Source: Citrobacter sp. On2M (lineage in GTDB: Bacteria > Pseudomonadota > Gammaproteobacteria > Enterobacterales > Enterobacteriaceae). From it: a stretch of 64,000 bases of DNA. The translations under genes were made by a program, and so were the position numbers. Each line of letters begins with the position of its first letter. Position 1 is the first letter of the stretch. Location: contig NZ_WPCV01000004.1 in NCBI RefSeq assembly GCF_018035235.1, positions 558,001 through 622,000 of the forward strand, given 5' to 3'. Positions 33,899 through 44,155 of this stretch are shown in pieces. The notes beneath the pieces are model-generated. The model did no database searches. It saw only the letters and a program-made list of their open reading frames with translations, and was not told the origin of the DNA.

Positions 33899-34465
33899 TT
33901 AAGCTCCATAGTCAGATGACGATTTTCCCAACATGCGATTGAGGGTATCGTCGTTATCGATAAAGTGATGTTTCAGCGCCATCACGCCGTGCAGAAGTGA
34001 TAAAATCACTACGCTCCACGCAAGCCACAGATGCAGGCTACCGGCGAGGTCGGCCTGAGCGCCCGCATTAGCAAGGGTCGCAGGAATATCGAACCAGCCA
34101 AATACGCTTATCGCTTTGCCATCAGCGGTGGAAATCAAATATCCGCTAATGACAATAGAAAACAGCAAGGTGTATAGCGCGAGGTGACCCAGAGCCGCAG
34201 CGATGCGAGTAAAACGGGAATAGTTTGCCAACGCAGGAGGCGGTGGTGAGATCCACCGCCAGACAACGCGAATAACCAGCCCTAACATGAGCAGAACGCC
34301 GATGCTTTTATGCAGTTCTGGGGCCTGGTGATACCAGCCGTCGTAATAGCTGAGTGTGACCATCCACAAGCCCAGCGCAAACATGCCATATACAGCAATC
34401 GCAATCAGCCAGTGTAATGCGGCAGACACCACGCCATAGCGCTGAGGACTATTATTGAATTGCAT
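33899..34465 (-). CDS. yceJ: Cytochrome b561 homologue YceJ
   Basis: 188 residues from the ATG at 34465, as in E. coli; 25 residues of upstream frame are excluded. Four membrane spans with His residues placed for two b hemes (ALHWLIA, ELHKSIG, GHLALY, ALKHHF). It transfers electrons to superoxide or quinones in the inner membrane family model. It forms an operon with yceI. Confidence 0.94.
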   Translation of the reverse strand: MQFNNSPQRYGVVSAALHWLIAIAVYGMFALGLWMVTLSYYDGWYHQAPELHKSIGVLLMLGLVIRVVWRWISPPPPALANYSRFTRIAAALGHLALYTLLFSIVISGYLISTADGKAISVFGWFDIPATLANAGAQADLAGSLHLWLAWSVVILSLLHGVMALKHHFIDNDDTLNRMLGKSSSDYGA

Positions 34466-34725
34466 AATCACACCATTAGATATTTCAGAAGTGAATGAAA
34501 ATGGCGCGGAAAAGACATTAATGCAACTAATAAATAACAATGATGATGATATTTATTTTTAATTCAATAAAATTGATTAAATTATTAAGTAATCATCAAG
34601 GAATTAGAGGGTGGCGGAAGTTAAGGCTTAATTTGACGGGGTTGGAGTTGTTTCCATTATTCAGTTAATTGCAATGAATTTTAAGTTAGTATCAGTTTGT
34701 GTCAATTATTGTCAGCGCAACAAGA
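34466..34725. other. AT-rich gap before yceO
   Basis: 260 bases without a credible gene. It holds the yceJI promoter region and the 3' flank of yceO. Confidence 0.4.
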
Positions 34726-34839
34726 TTAAAAAAACATAATATATATCACATCCATGATTGCCAGCAGCGACCATAAAATAATGTAGAGCATAAGGTGCTC
34801 GCGAATATTATTAACCAGATAGTGAAAGATGCGACGCAT
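34726..34839 (-). CDS. yceO: Small membrane protein YceO
   Basis: 37 residues from the ATG at 34839 ([18 protein letters not shown] and on), with AGGA nine bases upstream; an ATG at 34857 would give 43. It matches the C-terminal 37 residues of the 46-residue E. coli YceO, including the single span [16 protein letters not shown]. Function unknown; in E. coli linked to biofilm and acid response in screens. Confidence 0.82.
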   Translation of the reverse strand: MRRIFHYLVNNIREHLMLYIILWSLLAIMDVIYIMFF

Positions 34840-34857
34840 CAACGTTATTCCTGTCAT

Positions 34858-34887
34858 TAAAAATGGCCTCATCAACGAGGCCATCCA
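34858..34887 (-). terminator. solA terminator
   Basis: ATGGCCTCGTT / AACGAGGCCAT-type stem on the minus strand (GGCCTC/GAGGCC) followed by TTTTTA, just after the solA stop and before yceO. Confidence 0.8.
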
Positions 34888-34891
34888 TTTA

Positions 34892-36010
34892 TTATCGCTT
34901 AAAGCGGCTCAACCTGAAGGGAGTCAGGTCAAAGTCAGACGGTTTATTCTGGGCGAAGTCTGCCGCAATCTCTCCCAGTACGGAGGCAAACTTAAAGCCA
35001 TGTCCGCTTAGCCCGGTAACGATCAGCGTGTTGTCATGTTCCGGTAGAGTATCAATAATGAAGTCTTCATCCGGTGAGTTATCATAGGTGCAGGACGCAC
35101 CGTGCAGGCAGCAGCCAACGCCTGGCAGAATTGTGCGCAGGAATGGGAAGGCTTCAGAACCGTCGCTGGCGACAGCGGCAAACGGCTTACGTTCATCTGC
35201 AGAATGAATTACCTGTCCGCCATTGTGCTTACCAATTTTTAGCTCATCGTTTTCTGCCGGGAAACCGTAGTATTGATCGCCATTTGGCAGTTCGCCGGTG
35301 AAAGCAGGGAAGTTATTCTTAACGCTGTAGCGCCCATCAGCCTGATACCAGGCGAACACTTTACGTACCGGTTGTATTGGTAGTTCAGGCACCAATGCCT
35401 GCACCCAGGTTCCGGCGCAAATCACCGCTTTTTGCGCGTGATAGTCACCGTCGGCGGTTTCTACCGTCACGCCATCATCACTGTGGTGAATTGCGCTGAC
35501 CGGGCATTTAAATAGCTGCGCACAACCGGCTTCTTCTGCCAGGCGGATCCAGGTTTTAATCGCTAATTCACTGCGTAAAAAACCTGACTCGGCTTCAAAC
35601 AGGCCAATATAGTTTTCAGGTACGCGAATCTCTGGCCAGCGAGCCATGATGGCTTCTGCATCCAGTTGTTCAACATTGAGTTGCCACTGTTTTGCACTTT
35701 GCGCCGCGGTTGCTAAGAAGGTGGAATCTGCCGGACCGAGATTGATAACACCGGAGCGAACAAAAATTGGCTCTTCATTTTGGGTGGACAGTTCATCCCA
35801 TAATGTTTGCGCACGCAGCACCAGCGGAACGTATTTTTCACCTTCGCCATAAGCATGACGAATTAATCGAGTGTCGCCGTGGTGGCTGCCCTGCTGATGC
35901 GGGGGCATATGCGCATCGATCATCAGTACCTTCAGACCGGCGCGAGTGGCATAGTATCCGGCTGCGGCACCCACGGAACCGCTGCCAATAATGATTAAGT
36001 CGTATTTCAT
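34892..36010 (-). CDS. solA: N-methyl-L-tryptophan oxidase SolA
   Basis: 372 residues from the ATG at 36010, identical in start to E. coli SolA. The FAD Rossmann motif [10 protein letters not shown] (residues 9-18) and the covalent flavin Cys near the C-terminal third ([11 protein letters not shown]) are present. It oxidises N-methylated amino acids, producing formaldehyde and peroxide. Longer in-frame starts run into the ERIC element and are not used. Confidence 0.95.
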   Translation of the reverse strand: MKYDLIIIGSGSVGAAAGYYATRAGLKVLMIDAHMPPHQQGSHHGDTRLIRHAYGEGEKYVPLVLRAQTLWDELSTQNEEPIFVRSGVINLGPADSTFLATAAQSAKQWQLNVEQLDAEAIMARWPEIRVPENYIGLFEAESGFLRSELAIKTWIRLAEEAGCAQLFKCPVSAIHHSDDGVTVETADGDYHAQKAVICAGTWVQALVPELPIQPVRKVFAWYQADGRYSVKNNFPAFTGELPNGDQYYGFPAENDELKIGKHNGGQVIHSADERKPFAAVASDGSEAFPFLRTILPGVGCCLHGASCTYDNSPDEDFIIDTLPEHDNTLIVTGLSGHGFKFASVLGEIAADFAQNKPSDFDLTPFRLSRFKR

Positions 36011-36036
36011 CCGCTTCTCTCTGCAATCGCGATAGT

Positions 36037-36161
36037 ATACCTTAAATAATTCGAGTTGCAGGAAGGCGGCGACACAGCGAATCCCCGGGAGCGTACATAA
36101 GTACGTGACTGGGGTGAGCGAGGAAAGCCAACGCACATGCAACTTGAAGTATGACAGGTAT
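36037..36161. repeat. ERIC element
   Basis: 125 bases with inverted ends (ataccttaaataatt / cttgaagtatgacaggtat) and the classic centre GTACGTGACTGGGGTGAGCG. It lies between solA and bssS. Confidence 0.9.
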
Positions 36162-36203
36162 AGCAGAGTAAATAACTGACCCGGAATATTCAACCTGGAA
36201 ATA

Positions 36204-36230
36204 AGAAAGGCACCGATAAGGTGCCTTTTG
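36204..36230 (-). terminator. bssS terminator
   Basis: AAAGGCACC / GGTGCCTTT stem with flanking A and T runs, 20 bases after the bssS stop. Confidence 0.8.
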
Positions 36231-36249
36231 ATGGTTGGATGTATCAGGT

Positions 36250-36504
36250 TTAATGTCGCTGATACTCATTTACCTGGTAATCGCCGGATTCAATTTTAGC
36301 GATTCCTGCTTCTAATATCGAAATAAATTGCCTGGCAACATCAGTGGTTAACCAGAGCGTTTGACCAACTTCAGTCCCATCCGGGTCCGGGCGATTCGGG
36401 GTCTGGTAGTGCAAACGCAGCATCAGCGCATCATAGCTATCAACAGTGCTGATGTCCCATCCTACAAGTGGATGAGTCTGAATGACTTCATTATTCTTTT
36501 CCAT
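36250..36504 (-). CDS. bssS: Biofilm regulator BssS
   Basis: 84 residues starting MEKNNEVIQ; an ATG one codon earlier exists. Almost identical to E. coli BssS (YceP) except around residues 38-43. It is a small cytoplasmic protein affecting biofilm through indole and AI-2 signalling. Own terminator, so a single-gene unit. Confidence 0.94.
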   Translation of the reverse strand: MEKNNEVIQTHPLVGWDISTVDSYDALMLRLHYQTPNRPDPDGTEVGQTLWLTTDVARQFISILEAGIAKIESGDYQVNEYQRH

Positions 36505-36800
36505 CATGCCCCCTAATTCGTGTTACTAGACAACGGTTTTCGAGGTTCAATGCGTTTTTTCTGAAGCAACTTCAGTATATCAATAAATAAGGGTATTCAT
36601 TGAAAATTTAAAGAGGGCAGTGCATAAATTTTTTGTTTTCAGCGTTTTCTGACTAAGAAACCAACATGTTATTCATTTTTTTTTAGCATGTTGCACAATT
36701 ATTTTGGTGTTGTGGTTAAAATATAACCAGGAATTAATTATTAAATTAAAAGTTCGTTGTAAGGAATGCGCGATTGATTAAAAGATAGTGCGTATAAAAA
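36505..36800. other. AT-rich gap between bssS and dinI
   Basis: About 300 bases with no gene that I can support. It must hold the bssS promoter. Confidence 0.4.
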
Positions 36801-36824
36801 AGCCGGGGCGACCCGGCAAAAAAA
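36795..36824 (-). terminator. dinI terminator
   Basis: GCCGGG / CCCGGC stem with T-runs on both strands (36802-36817 core). Confidence 0.85.
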
Positions 36825-36843
36825 CATCACTGCATATCATTAT

Positions 36844-37089
36844 TTATTCGTTGATGAACCAGTCATCTGCGCTTTCCCATGTCTCCTGCAGGATCTCGCT
36901 GATGCGTTCTTTGTCCTCTTTTGTCGCGCCAATGACCGACAGATTGTTTGCGCCAGCATAACGGACGGTAACATTACCTTCGTTATCCGGAAAATGATGA
37001 TGAATACGACGGGAGAGTTCGCCCGCCAGCGCGTCAATTGCACCGGCAGGTAAAGGTGAAGTTTTAGCAATAGTGACTTCAATACGCAT
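36844..37089 (-). CDS. dinI: SOS modulator DinI
   Basis: 81 residues, nearly identical to E. coli DinI. It stabilises RecA filaments and tempers UmuD cleavage. The acidic C-terminal helix (ILQETWESADDWF) that mimics DNA is intact. A LexA box lies 20 bases upstream of the start. Confidence 0.96.
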   Translation of the reverse strand: MRIEVTIAKTSPLPAGAIDALAGELSRRIHHHFPDNEGNVTVRYAGANNLSVIGATKEDKERISEILQETWESADDWFINE

Positions 37090-37108
37090 AGTAGCCCCCT
37101 GTGGAATA

Positions 37109-37128
37109 TACTGTTTATTTATACAGTT
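37109..37128 (-). promoter_or_regulatory. LexA (SOS) box of dinI
   Basis: The minus strand reads AACTGTATAAATAAACAGTA, matching the consensus TACTGTATATATATACAGTA with intact CTGT and ACAG ends. Confidence 0.93.
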
Positions 37129-37154
37129 ATCCGCAGCAATTGGCTACACTTTTT

Positions 37155-38201
37155 TTAGCTTTTTACTGACCAGCGTACCGTTTCGCCACCCAGGAAAGGC
37201 ACCAGCGTATCGTCTTTCAGCGCAATGCTCTCCGGAACCCGGTGTTCGAGGCGTTCCAGCTCAATAAAGCTCTCGTTCACCGGTAAGCCGTAGAACTGCG
37301 GGCCATTGAGTGAGCAGAAGGCTTCGAAATGCGCCAGCGCGTTCATCTCTTCAAACACGGTGGCATAGCTGCCCAGCGCGGTCGGGGCGTTAAAACACCC
37401 GGCACAGCCGCAACTGGATTCTTTACGATGACGCGCATGCGGCGCTGAGTCGGTACCAAGGAACGCACGGATAAATCCGCTGGCGACCAGTTCACGCAGC
37501 GCCTGTTGATGGACGTTACGTTTAAGGATTGGCAGACAGTACAGGTGCGGGCGAATCCCGCCGACCAGCATGTGGTTGCGGTTAAACATCAGATGCTGTG
37601 GCGTAATGGTCGCCGCCAGAAGCTCGTTACCGTCCCGCACGTATTCGGCAGCATCTTTAGTGGTGATATGTTCAAACACCACTTTCAGCGCAGTCAAACG
37701 CTGACGCAGCGGTTCCATCACCGTTTCAATAAAACGCGCTTCACGATCGAAAATATCGATATCCGCATGCGTCACTTCACCATGCACCAGCAGCGGCATA
37801 CCTAATTTTTCCATCCGTTCCAGCACCGGCATGATGGCATCAACAGAGGTTACGCCATGCGTTGAGTTGGTGGTGGCATTGGCCGGATAGAGTTTTGCGG
37901 CGGTGAAAACGCCCTCGTTAAATCCACGTTCCAGCTCGTTGGGGTCCAGCGTATCCGTTAAGTAGCAGGTCATTAATGGCGTGAAATCGTGTCCGACAGG
38001 TACCGCGTCCAGAATGCGCTGGCGGTAAGCGATAGCCGCGTCAACCGTGGTGACGGGCGGAGCCAGGTTCGGCATCACAATGGCGCGACCATAGACTTCA
38101 CTGGTATAGGGCACGACAGTTTTTAACATGTCGCCGTCGCGAAAGTGAAGATGCCAGTCGTCTGGGCGGCGGATCTTTAAAACCTGGGATGGTGCAGTCA
38201 T
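37155..38201 (-). CDS. pyrC: Dihydroorotase
   Basis: 348 residues from the ATG at 38201, the E. coli start ([10 protein letters not shown]); 14 upstream residues are discarded. The zinc ligands HLHFRD (residues 17-22), the carboxylated Lys in AAKLYPA (about 103), HGEVT and TDSAPH are present. It cyclises carbamoyl aspartate in pyrimidine synthesis. PurR and leader-hairpin control sites are preserved upstream. Confidence 0.97.
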   Translation of the reverse strand: MTAPSQVLKIRRPDDWHLHFRDGDMLKTVVPYTSEVYGRAIVMPNLAPPVTTVDAAIAYRQRILDAVPVGHDFTPLMTCYLTDTLDPNELERGFNEGVFTAAKLYPANATTNSTHGVTSVDAIMPVLERMEKLGMPLLVHGEVTHADIDIFDREARFIETVMEPLRQRLTALKVVFEHITTKDAAEYVRDGNELLAATITPQHLMFNRNHMLVGGIRPHLYCLPILKRNVHQQALRELVASGFIRAFLGTDSAPHARHRKESSCGCAGCFNAPTALGSYATVFEEMNALAHFEAFCSLNGPQFYGLPVNESFIELERLEHRVPESIALKDDTLVPFLGGETVRWSVKS

Positions 38202-38209
38202 CAATATGC

Positions 38210-38238
38210 TCCGGCTGAGGATAGTCTTTTTTGCCGGA
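38210..38238 (-). promoter_or_regulatory. pyrC leader hairpin
   Basis: TCCGGC (38238-38233 on the minus strand) can pair with GCCGGA (38215-38210), which contains the ribosome site before the ATG. In E. coli, CTP/GTP-dependent start-site choice decides whether this hairpin forms, and so sets PyrC translation. Confidence 0.8.
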
Positions 38239-38250
38239 AACAAAGGATAA

Positions 38251-38266
38251 GCGGAAACGTTTTCGT
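38251..38266 (-). promoter_or_regulatory. PurR operator of pyrC
   Basis: ACGAAAACGTTTCCGC on the minus strand closely fits the PurR consensus ACGCAAACGTTTTCNT and the E. coli pyrC site. Confidence 0.75.
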
Positions 38267-38465
38267 TTGCACGTAAAAAAGTCTCGGTACCAGATAGAAA
38301 TAACGGCTGTGTTTAGCGCCTCTTGCTCTTGTTGTTGTTCGTAAAATTTTTTATTATCAAACGTAATTATATTCATGATAATAATTAACTACATAACAAA
38401 TAATTTTGGCTTAAGTATTAATTTACGTTATGCCCGAATTGAAACGCGAATGCACAGGAGGTGCT

Positions 38466-38696
38466 ATGAAGATCTGTCGTCCGTTGTGGACAAAAGGAAT
38501 CCTCCTTTCTCCCCAGTACTTCCAGCAGCAAACGTTGCTTAACTCCCTCGATGATGAAGGTATTTCCCGGATAGGCGTTATACATCCATGGGGCGTCTGG
38601 TGCGCAGAGTTTGACGCGCAGGCTCTTATCCAGGGGCGGGTGAAACCCGTGCCTACTGGAAAAATAAATACAATCCGCAAGATGTCCTGTCATTAA
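38466..38696 (+). pseudogene. tssK: N-terminal fragment of type VI secretion baseplate protein TssK
   Basis: From the ATG at 38466, with a perfect AGGAGGT ribosome site, the first 58 residues (KICRPLWTKGILLSPQ, FQQQ, HPWGVW, AEFD, L.QGRV) follow the conserved TssK (ImpJ/VasE) N-terminus. The next residues diverge and the frame stops at 76, whereas TssK is about 440-450 long. No other T6SS core gene is in the window. It is a relic, possibly a marker of a deleted or displaced cluster. Confidence 0.75.
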
Positions 38697-38719
38697 CGAT
38701 TAATATCAAGGGGTGAAGT

Positions 38720-39565
38720 ATGGCTAATCAGAAATCAGGGAATAAAGCGCAGCGTCGCGCCTCAGTATCCTCCGTCGGAACAACTAAACAGTGCCAGAGC
38801 GCTGATACGATGCCAGGAGAACATCCTGGAAACCCTTTCTATCGCCGCTCCGTGCTGAGCCCGCAGGCGGAAAGATGGCAGGCGGATCTGCCGGTTCAGT
38901 GGCTGGAGCATGGTGTGGAGCCCAATGCTATCTGGCTGAATGAAAAGAATGACATCTGGCTGGAAATTCCCAGTTATGAAAATCAGATATCATGGAGCGG
39001 AGGTGATACTTTTGCCTTTCTCTTAGTGCCGTTTATTTTTTTCTTTTCAATTAGCCCTATATTATTTTGGTGGGATATAAGAATTTTTCTAGTCTCAATG
39101 ATGGGTGTAGTCTTTTTCCTCTCTTTTTTTAAACTTTTAATCAGAATGACCTATCACACGCCCCGTGGTACCCCTGTGCGTTTAAACCGGAAACGGCAGA
39201 AAATCTATATTTATGAACACCGGCGCAGCAGCTGGAACCCGTGGACAGAATGGCCGGTGGAGATCCGCGTGTTTCACTGGGATGAAGTGCGCGGAGAAAT
39301 CACCTTTGAGGCCGGACGTTATAACCAGGGTTATCAGCTGCACGGCGCGGTGTGCCAGCCGGGGACCAACCGGGTCCGGGAACGCTTTGCGCTGACGTGG
39401 ACGGTGGGAGACCCGGAAGCATTGCGCGAGTTGTGGTGCTACTGCTGCCGCTATATGCAGTACCAGCCGGTACCAGAGGAAGCGCGGTTTGTGGAGCATC
39501 CCCAGCAGTGGGGACATATTCACTGGCCGGAAGAGATGGACACTGAATCCCGCACGGCGCCGTGA
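38720..39565 (+). CDS. DUF6708-like protein with membrane hairpin
   Basis: 281 residues. An N-terminal segment with PGEHPGNPFYRR and VLSPQAERWQADLPVQWLEHGVEPN, two membrane spans (about 97-115 and 119-138), and a cytoplasmic or periplasmic domain (TPRGTPVRLNRKRQKIYIYEHRR...). I associate this plan with DUF6708 proteins encoded near T6SS and Rhs genes in enterobacteria. Role unknown, possibly immunity or accessory. GGGGTGAAG precedes the ATG. Confidence 0.65.
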   Translation: MANQKSGNKAQRRASVSSVGTTKQCQSADTMPGEHPGNPFYRRSVLSPQAERWQADLPVQWLEHGVEPNAIWLNEKNDIWLEIPSYENQISWSGGDTFAFLLVPFIFFFSISPILFWWDIRIFLVSMMGVVFFLSFFKLLIRMTYHTPRGTPVRLNRKRQKIYIYEHRRSSWNPWTEWPVEIRVFHWDEVRGEITFEAGRYNQGYQLHGAVCQPGTNRVRERFALTWTVGDPEALRELWCYCCRYMQYQPVPEEARFVEHPQQWGHIHWPEEMDTESRTAP

Positions 39566-39635
39566 GTGACGCCAGACTGTAAGCCCGTTTTTACCGTATT
39601 TTGCCGTTCCCGTTTCCCTTTAGCGATTATAAATC

Positions 39636-40595
39636 ATGCCCGTTAAATTAAAGCTGATCCCTCCTGCGGCTCAGAAACCCGATTTTCCGATCGGTAGCCG
39701 TTGGTTCAAAAGCCTTGCGGGATTACTGATTCCTCGCTTCGGTTGGGGCTATTTTACCGGAATGTCATTTGACGCACCGGCATTCTGGATAATAGCGGTC
39801 GTGCTGCCATTTATCGTTTGGCTAACCGCAATCTGGTTGCGCATGATGATTTATCTTCCGGCATTAATTCAGGCTAACGCCTGGAATAAACGAAGGGAAG
39901 AACTGTTGTTAAGTGAAATTCGACGTGGGCGGCGCGCGTTACAGATATTACACAGTACATTTATCACCGCGCATATCGAGCCTGAACAGACGAATATCTC
40001 ATCAGTGGGGGTGTTGACCCAGAATAAACAAATCTTGCATATGCAGCCTTCATGGCACGGCAATAACAGTTATCGTCTAAGTAGGCTGCCAATCCAGAGC
40101 GGAATGACGCGAGATGACCTGATTCAGCAAATTTTTAACAGATTAGTCGCAGGAATTGCACGCCATCTTAAGCAACTACCGGAGAATCACCCGGTCGCTC
40201 TGCTGTTTGAAGTGAATACGTCATTACCCGCCCAGCGGTTGCATTCTCTCTGGCGTAACGCATGGGAAAACTACGATATACGTCAATGCCTGGAGCCTGT
40301 TATCGGGCATGGAGTGAGCGTGGTCGACAACTGGCTGGATGATCGAATCCGCGAAGAGACAGTGCTACTCATTATTGCGTTACAGGTTGATCCCGATAAG
40401 CCTGAAGGGACTGGAGAAGCAGCTGTTGCGCTGCTGCTGGGGAATCGCCTGACCCAACATATTCTGACACCACAAGCAGTACTACAACGGGTAGAGGAAA
40501 GTTTTACTGAAACGCTGGCAGAGAATATTGCGCAGGCGTTGGATTGGGTACCCGCTCAACCGGCGGATATTCGCGTTGTTTCGCGATCCGGATAG
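39636..40595 (+). CDS. Unknown protein of the T6SS-associated patch
   Basis: 319 residues. Two hydrophobic segments near the N-terminus (about 25-45 and 47-75) precede a soluble domain of about 240 residues. No family is firmly recognised; similar genes, as I remember, accompany the DUF6708 gene next to T6SS clusters. Gap of 70 bases to the DUF6708 gene, same strand, so one operon is likely. The ATG has no strong ribosome site. Confidence 0.6.
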   Translation: MPVKLKLIPPAAQKPDFPIGSRWFKSLAGLLIPRFGWGYFTGMSFDAPAFWIIAVVLPFIVWLTAIWLRMMIYLPALIQANAWNKRREELLLSEIRRGRRALQILHSTFITAHIEPEQTNISSVGVLTQNKQILHMQPSWHGNNSYRLSRLPIQSGMTRDDLIQQIFNRLVAGIARHLKQLPENHPVALLFEVNTSLPAQRLHSLWRNAWENYDIRQCLEPVIGHGVSVVDNWLDDRIREETVLLIIALQVDPDKPEGTGEAAVALLLGNRLTQHILTPQAVLQRVEESFTETLAENIAQALDWVPAQPADIRVVSRSG

Positions 40596-40701
40596 GGAGA
40601 AGGGAAACTGGCGGCTAATCGTGAAACGCGCTGCGTTCGATCCTGATGATGCCCGGAAGATCGTATTTGATGGTCACACGATTACTTTACTTGCAGAATA
40701 A
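40585..40701 (+). pseudogene. Short downstream remnant frame
   Basis: A frame overlapping the end of the previous gene reads DPDREKGNWRLIVKRAAF and continues to a stop at 40699-40701, 38 codons, with no start. It may be the C-terminus of the same protein separated by a frameshift, or a separate relic. Confidence 0.35.
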
Positions 40702-40714
40702 ATGTAATATCGAA

Positions 40715-40740
40715 AAAAAGGGCGCATCAGCGCCCTCAGT
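40715..40740. terminator. Bidirectional terminator before yceB
   Basis: AGGGCGC-ATCA-GCGCCCT with A-run left and TTTT right; ends yceB on the minus strand. Confidence 0.8.
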
Positions 40741-40744
40741 TTTA

Positions 40745-41305
40745 TTAGTCGGTGAACGGGATGATGATTTCGCCCGGTTTGACCTCAATACCTTTCGCCA
40801 GTTTTTTCGCCAGCGCTTCACCCTGGCTGCTGTCTTCCTTCAGAATGTACGCTGGCTGCTGGTTGAAATAGTTACGCAGCGATTGATTTAAATAAGGCAT
40901 CAGCGTTTGCAGTACCGACTGCATTTTTTCCGGCGTGACGGTGGCGTCCACGACCTCCATCTCTTGCAGATAAATCGCGCCTTTTTCTTTATTGAAAACC
41001 GGTAAGGCTTTGAGTTTTAGCCTCATGGTCGCTTTCTGACTGCCAAACAGGGAGTTCATATCCAGGTTTGCGTCGCCGGTCAGGGTTACTTTGTTAGGCT
41101 CTTCACGGCCAATCTGGCTGGCGAGATTATTCAGTACGATATGTGCTTCAGCAACGCCGGGCAAACCGATGTCTTTTGAAAAGTTATTATGCTTTGCCAG
41201 GGCTTGATTAATTTCTTGCTCGCTAACCGTGTATTGCGTGAGTTGATTACAACCAACCAACAGGCCGCCGACAATCAGTGCAGCGGCAAAAAAAAACTTT
41301 CTCAT
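40745..41305 (-). CDS. yceB: Lipoprotein YceB
   Basis: 186 residues from the ATG at 41305 (MRKFFFAAALIVGGLLVGC); 14 upstream residues are discarded because the lipobox LVGC must follow a normal signal. DUF1439, predicted outer-membrane lipoprotein with a lipid-binding-like fold. In E. coli the next gene upstream is grxB, but here mdtH follows after about 115 bases. Confidence 0.92.
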   Translation of the reverse strand: MRKFFFAAALIVGGLLVGCNQLTQYTVSEQEINQALAKHNNFSKDIGLPGVAEAHIVLNNLASQIGREEPNKVTLTGDANLDMNSLFGSQKATMRLKLKALPVFNKEKGAIYLQEMEVVDATVTPEKMQSVLQTLMPYLNQSLRNYFNQQPAYILKEDSSQGEALAKKLAKGIEVKPGEIIIPFTD

Positions 41306-41419
41306 GGGGTTCCTCAACATGATGCATGTGGCGTAATCGTGACACAAAGCATCATCGAGTACCAGCGCCCCGGACGCCAGCAGAAAAAACTGAAAAAAGT
41401 CTGGACGCTGGTTCGGTTA

Positions 41420-42628
41420 TCAGGCGTCTGGCTCCAGCATACCGCGGGTTGGGCGTTTGAGACTGAATTGCCAGCCCAACGCGAGGAACGTGATGAAGCC
41501 GATGATACCGAGCATCATCCAGGGCAGTTCAGGCTGCGCCAGCGCTTTACCCATATCAAACAGCCAGCCGCCGCCGATATAGCCAATTGCGCCGCCGATG
41601 GCGAGTCCCAGTCGGCTGAATCCCATGTAGCTTCCGCGGGCCCGGGCATTCGCCAACGAAGCGCTGAGGGTTTCACGCGCCGGTTCGGCGATGATCGAGC
41701 CAATATAGAACGTGCAAATCAGAGTGAACAACTGCTGCAGATTCCCGACCAGCCCGATCGGCATCATGCTTAGTGACATCACCAACAGACCAGCCATCAG
41801 ACGATGCTCAAGGCGGAAGCGTTTTTCACTCCAGCGGGCAATTGGGTACAGCAGCGTTAAAGAGAGACACGCCTCGATGGCATACATCCATTTCACGGCG
41901 GCCGGTGAGCCAGCGATGTCGTTCACCATGATAGGCAGCATCAACATCACTTGTACGGCCAGCATGTAATAGCCCGCCAGCGTCAGCACGTAGGTGACAA
42001 AGCGTTTGTCATGCATCACGTGGCTCATTCCTTCACGCACCGGAATTTTCACTGTCGAGAGCTTCCATGCCGGAAGCAACCACGCGTTAAACGCCGCGCA
42101 CAGAACGAACAAAATCGCGCCTACGGCGCAAACCAGGCGGAAATCGTATTGCAACAACCAACTGCCGAGCAACGCGCCGACTACGGCTCCGGCGCTATCC
42201 TGCATCATCAGAATAGAGAAAAAGCGCCCGCGCTTTTCCGGGCGGATCAGCTTGACTACCAGCGCCGAGCGGGGAGGGTCGAAGAGGGTGCCGCCCAGCC
42301 CAGAGAGGAAGCAGGAAAACCACAGTAGCCACGGTTCATGGGCAATACCCATGGTGGCGAACCCGGCAGCGCGCATCAGCATGCCGGTGACGATCATCGG
42401 CTTGGCGCCAAAACGGTCGGCAATAGCACCGCCAAAAATACCCAATCCCTGCTGGATAAATTGGCGTAATCCAAGTGCGATACCGACCATCACCGCAGCC
42501 CAGCCCATCTGGTCGACGAAACGAATTGAGATCAGCGGGAAAACGACGAAAAAACCCAGCACGACCAGCATATTATCGATGAGAAGGAAGTATTTACCCA
42601 GGTTCCTTGCCTGCGAGACTTGCGACAT
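41420..42628 (-). CDS. mdtH: MFS efflux transporter MdtH
   Basis: 402 residues, the length of E. coli MdtH (YceL), with 12 spans and motif A ([15 protein letters not shown]). Overproduction in E. coli gives quinolone tolerance. It diverges from rimJ. On its downstream side grxB is absent. Confidence 0.95.
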   Translation of the reverse strand: MSQVSQARNLGKYFLLIDNMLVVLGFFVVFPLISIRFVDQMGWAAVMVGIALGLRQFIQQGLGIFGGAIADRFGAKPMIVTGMLMRAAGFATMGIAHEPWLLWFSCFLSGLGGTLFDPPRSALVVKLIRPEKRGRFFSILMMQDSAGAVVGALLGSWLLQYDFRLVCAVGAILFVLCAAFNAWLLPAWKLSTVKIPVREGMSHVMHDKRFVTYVLTLAGYYMLAVQVMLMLPIMVNDIAGSPAAVKWMYAIEACLSLTLLYPIARWSEKRFRLEHRLMAGLLVMSLSMMPIGLVGNLQQLFTLICTFYIGSIIAEPARETLSASLANARARGSYMGFSRLGLAIGGAIGYIGGGWLFDMGKALAQPELPWMMLGIIGFITFLALGWQFSLKRPTRGMLEPDA

Positions 42629-42887
42629 TTCCCCTCCAGGGAAAAACTCGTCACTCTGGATAGAGTTTAAAAGATAAGCGCCTCCTATTCTGCGGTGTCG
42701 TCATCGCTTTTCCCACCCTTCGCGGGACAATATTTTTTTATCAAAAGTCCGTCTTGATAGAGAGTTTTCATCAAAATGTGTGAATAATTCAAAAAATGGC
42801 ATTTTGCTCTTTTCACAGGGTGTATTTGCACAGGTATAGTAATGCGAATAGCGTATTGAAGACGTTACGGGAAGGAGTAGGTATAGA

Positions 42888-43472
42888 ATGTTTGGCTATC
42901 GCAGTAACGTGCCAAAAGTGCGCTTAACCACGGACCACCTGGTCGTGCGTTTAGTGCATGAGCGTGATGCCTGGCGTCTGGCAGATTATTACGCAGAAAA
43001 TCGTCATTTCTTAAAACCCTGGGAACCTATTCGCGATGAAAGCCACTGTTATCCGTCCGGCTGGCAGGCGCGTCTCGGTATGATCTCTGAGTTTCATAAA
43101 CAGGGCACTGCTTATTATTTTGCGCTGCTCGATCCGGAAGAAAAAGAGATTATCGGCGTCGCGAACTTCTCGAACGTGGTGCGGGGGTCTTTTCACGCCT
43201 GTTATCTCGGTTACTCCATTGGGCAGAAGTGGCAGGGGCAGGGATTGATGTATGAAGCCTTAACCTCAGCCATCCGCTATATGCAGCGATCGCAGCATAT
43301 TCACCGCATCATGGCGAATTACATGCCACATAATAAGCGCAGCGGTGATCTGTTGGCGCGACTGGGTTTTGAAAAAGAAGGCTATGCCAAAAACTACCTG
43401 CTGATTGACGGGCAGTGGCGTGATCACGTGCTGACGGCATTAACCACATCAGAATGGACCCCTGGCCGCTAA
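42888..43472 (+). CDS. rimJ: Ribosomal protein S5 N-acetyltransferase RimJ
   Basis: 194 residues, GNAT fold. The acetyl-CoA loop ([14 protein letters not shown], about 111-124) is complete. It acetylates the S5 N-terminus and helps 30S maturation. GGAAGGAG is a strong ribosome site. First of the series rimJ-yceH-mviM, with 34 and 1 base gaps. Confidence 0.96.
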   Translation: MFGYRSNVPKVRLTTDHLVVRLVHERDAWRLADYYAENRHFLKPWEPIRDESHCYPSGWQARLGMISEFHKQGTAYYFALLDPEEKEIIGVANFSNVVRGSFHACYLGYSIGQKWQGQGLMYEALTSAIRYMQRSQHIHRIMANYMPHNKRSGDLLARLGFEKEGYAKNYLLIDGQWRDHVLTALTTSEWTPGR

Positions 43473-43506
43473 CTTTCAGATGCAGCCACGATTAATGGAG
43501 AAGACG

Positions 43507-44154
43507 ATGAAATACGAATTAACCGCCACCGAAGCGCGAGTGATCGGCTGTTTATTAGAAAAACAAGTCACCACACCCGAACAGTACCCACTCTCCGTTA
43601 ATGGCGTCGTAACCGCCTGTAATCAAAAAACGAATCGTGAACCGGTGATGAACCTGTCGGAATCGGAAGTGCAGGATCAGCTTGATAACCTGGTAAAACG
43701 GCATTTTCTGCGCACGGTGAGCGGCTTTGGCAATCGCGTCACGAAATATGAGCAGCGTTTTTGCAACTCTGAGTTCGGCAATCTTAAGCTCAGCGCGGGA
43801 GAAGTCGCGCTGATTACCACGTTGTTGCTGCGCGGTGCTCAGACGCCAGGCGAACTGCGTAGCCGTGCATCTCGTATGTATGAATTCAGCGATATGGCCG
43901 AAGTGGAGTCAACGCTGGAGAAACTAGCGACCCGGGAAGATGGTCCTTATGTGATTCGCCTGGCGCGTGAGCCGGGTAAACGTGAAAGCCGTTATATGCA
44001 CTTGTTTTGCGGTGAGGTTGATGAGGCGATCGCCTCGGCAGATGAACTCCCGGCAGCCTCGGGTGATCTGCTGGCACGGGTTGAGGCGCTGGAAACCGAA
44101 GTCGCGGAGCTAAAGCAGCGGCTTGATTCCTTGCTTGCGCATCTGGGAGATTAA
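43507..44154 (+). CDS. yceH: UPF0502/DUF480 protein YceH
   Basis: 215 residues from the ATG at 43507, as in E. coli; nine upstream residues are discarded. It has two winged-helix domains (about 1-85 and 95-165) and a C-terminal coiled coil ([19 protein letters not shown]). Function unknown, probably DNA- or protein-binding. Confidence 0.94.
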   Translation: MKYELTATEARVIGCLLEKQVTTPEQYPLSVNGVVTACNQKTNREPVMNLSESEVQDQLDNLVKRHFLRTVSGFGNRVTKYEQRFCNSEFGNLKLSAGEVALITTLLLRGAQTPGELRSRASRMYEFSDMAEVESTLEKLATREDGPYVIRLAREPGKRESRYMHLFCGEVDEAIASADELPAASGDLLARVEALETEVAELKQRLDSLLAHLGD

Positions 44155-44155
44155 T

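Noticed and set aside
41306-41419. Remnant of grxB between yceB and mdtH
   Set aside because: No stretch in any frame resembled glutaredoxin 2, so I report absence rather than a pseudogene.
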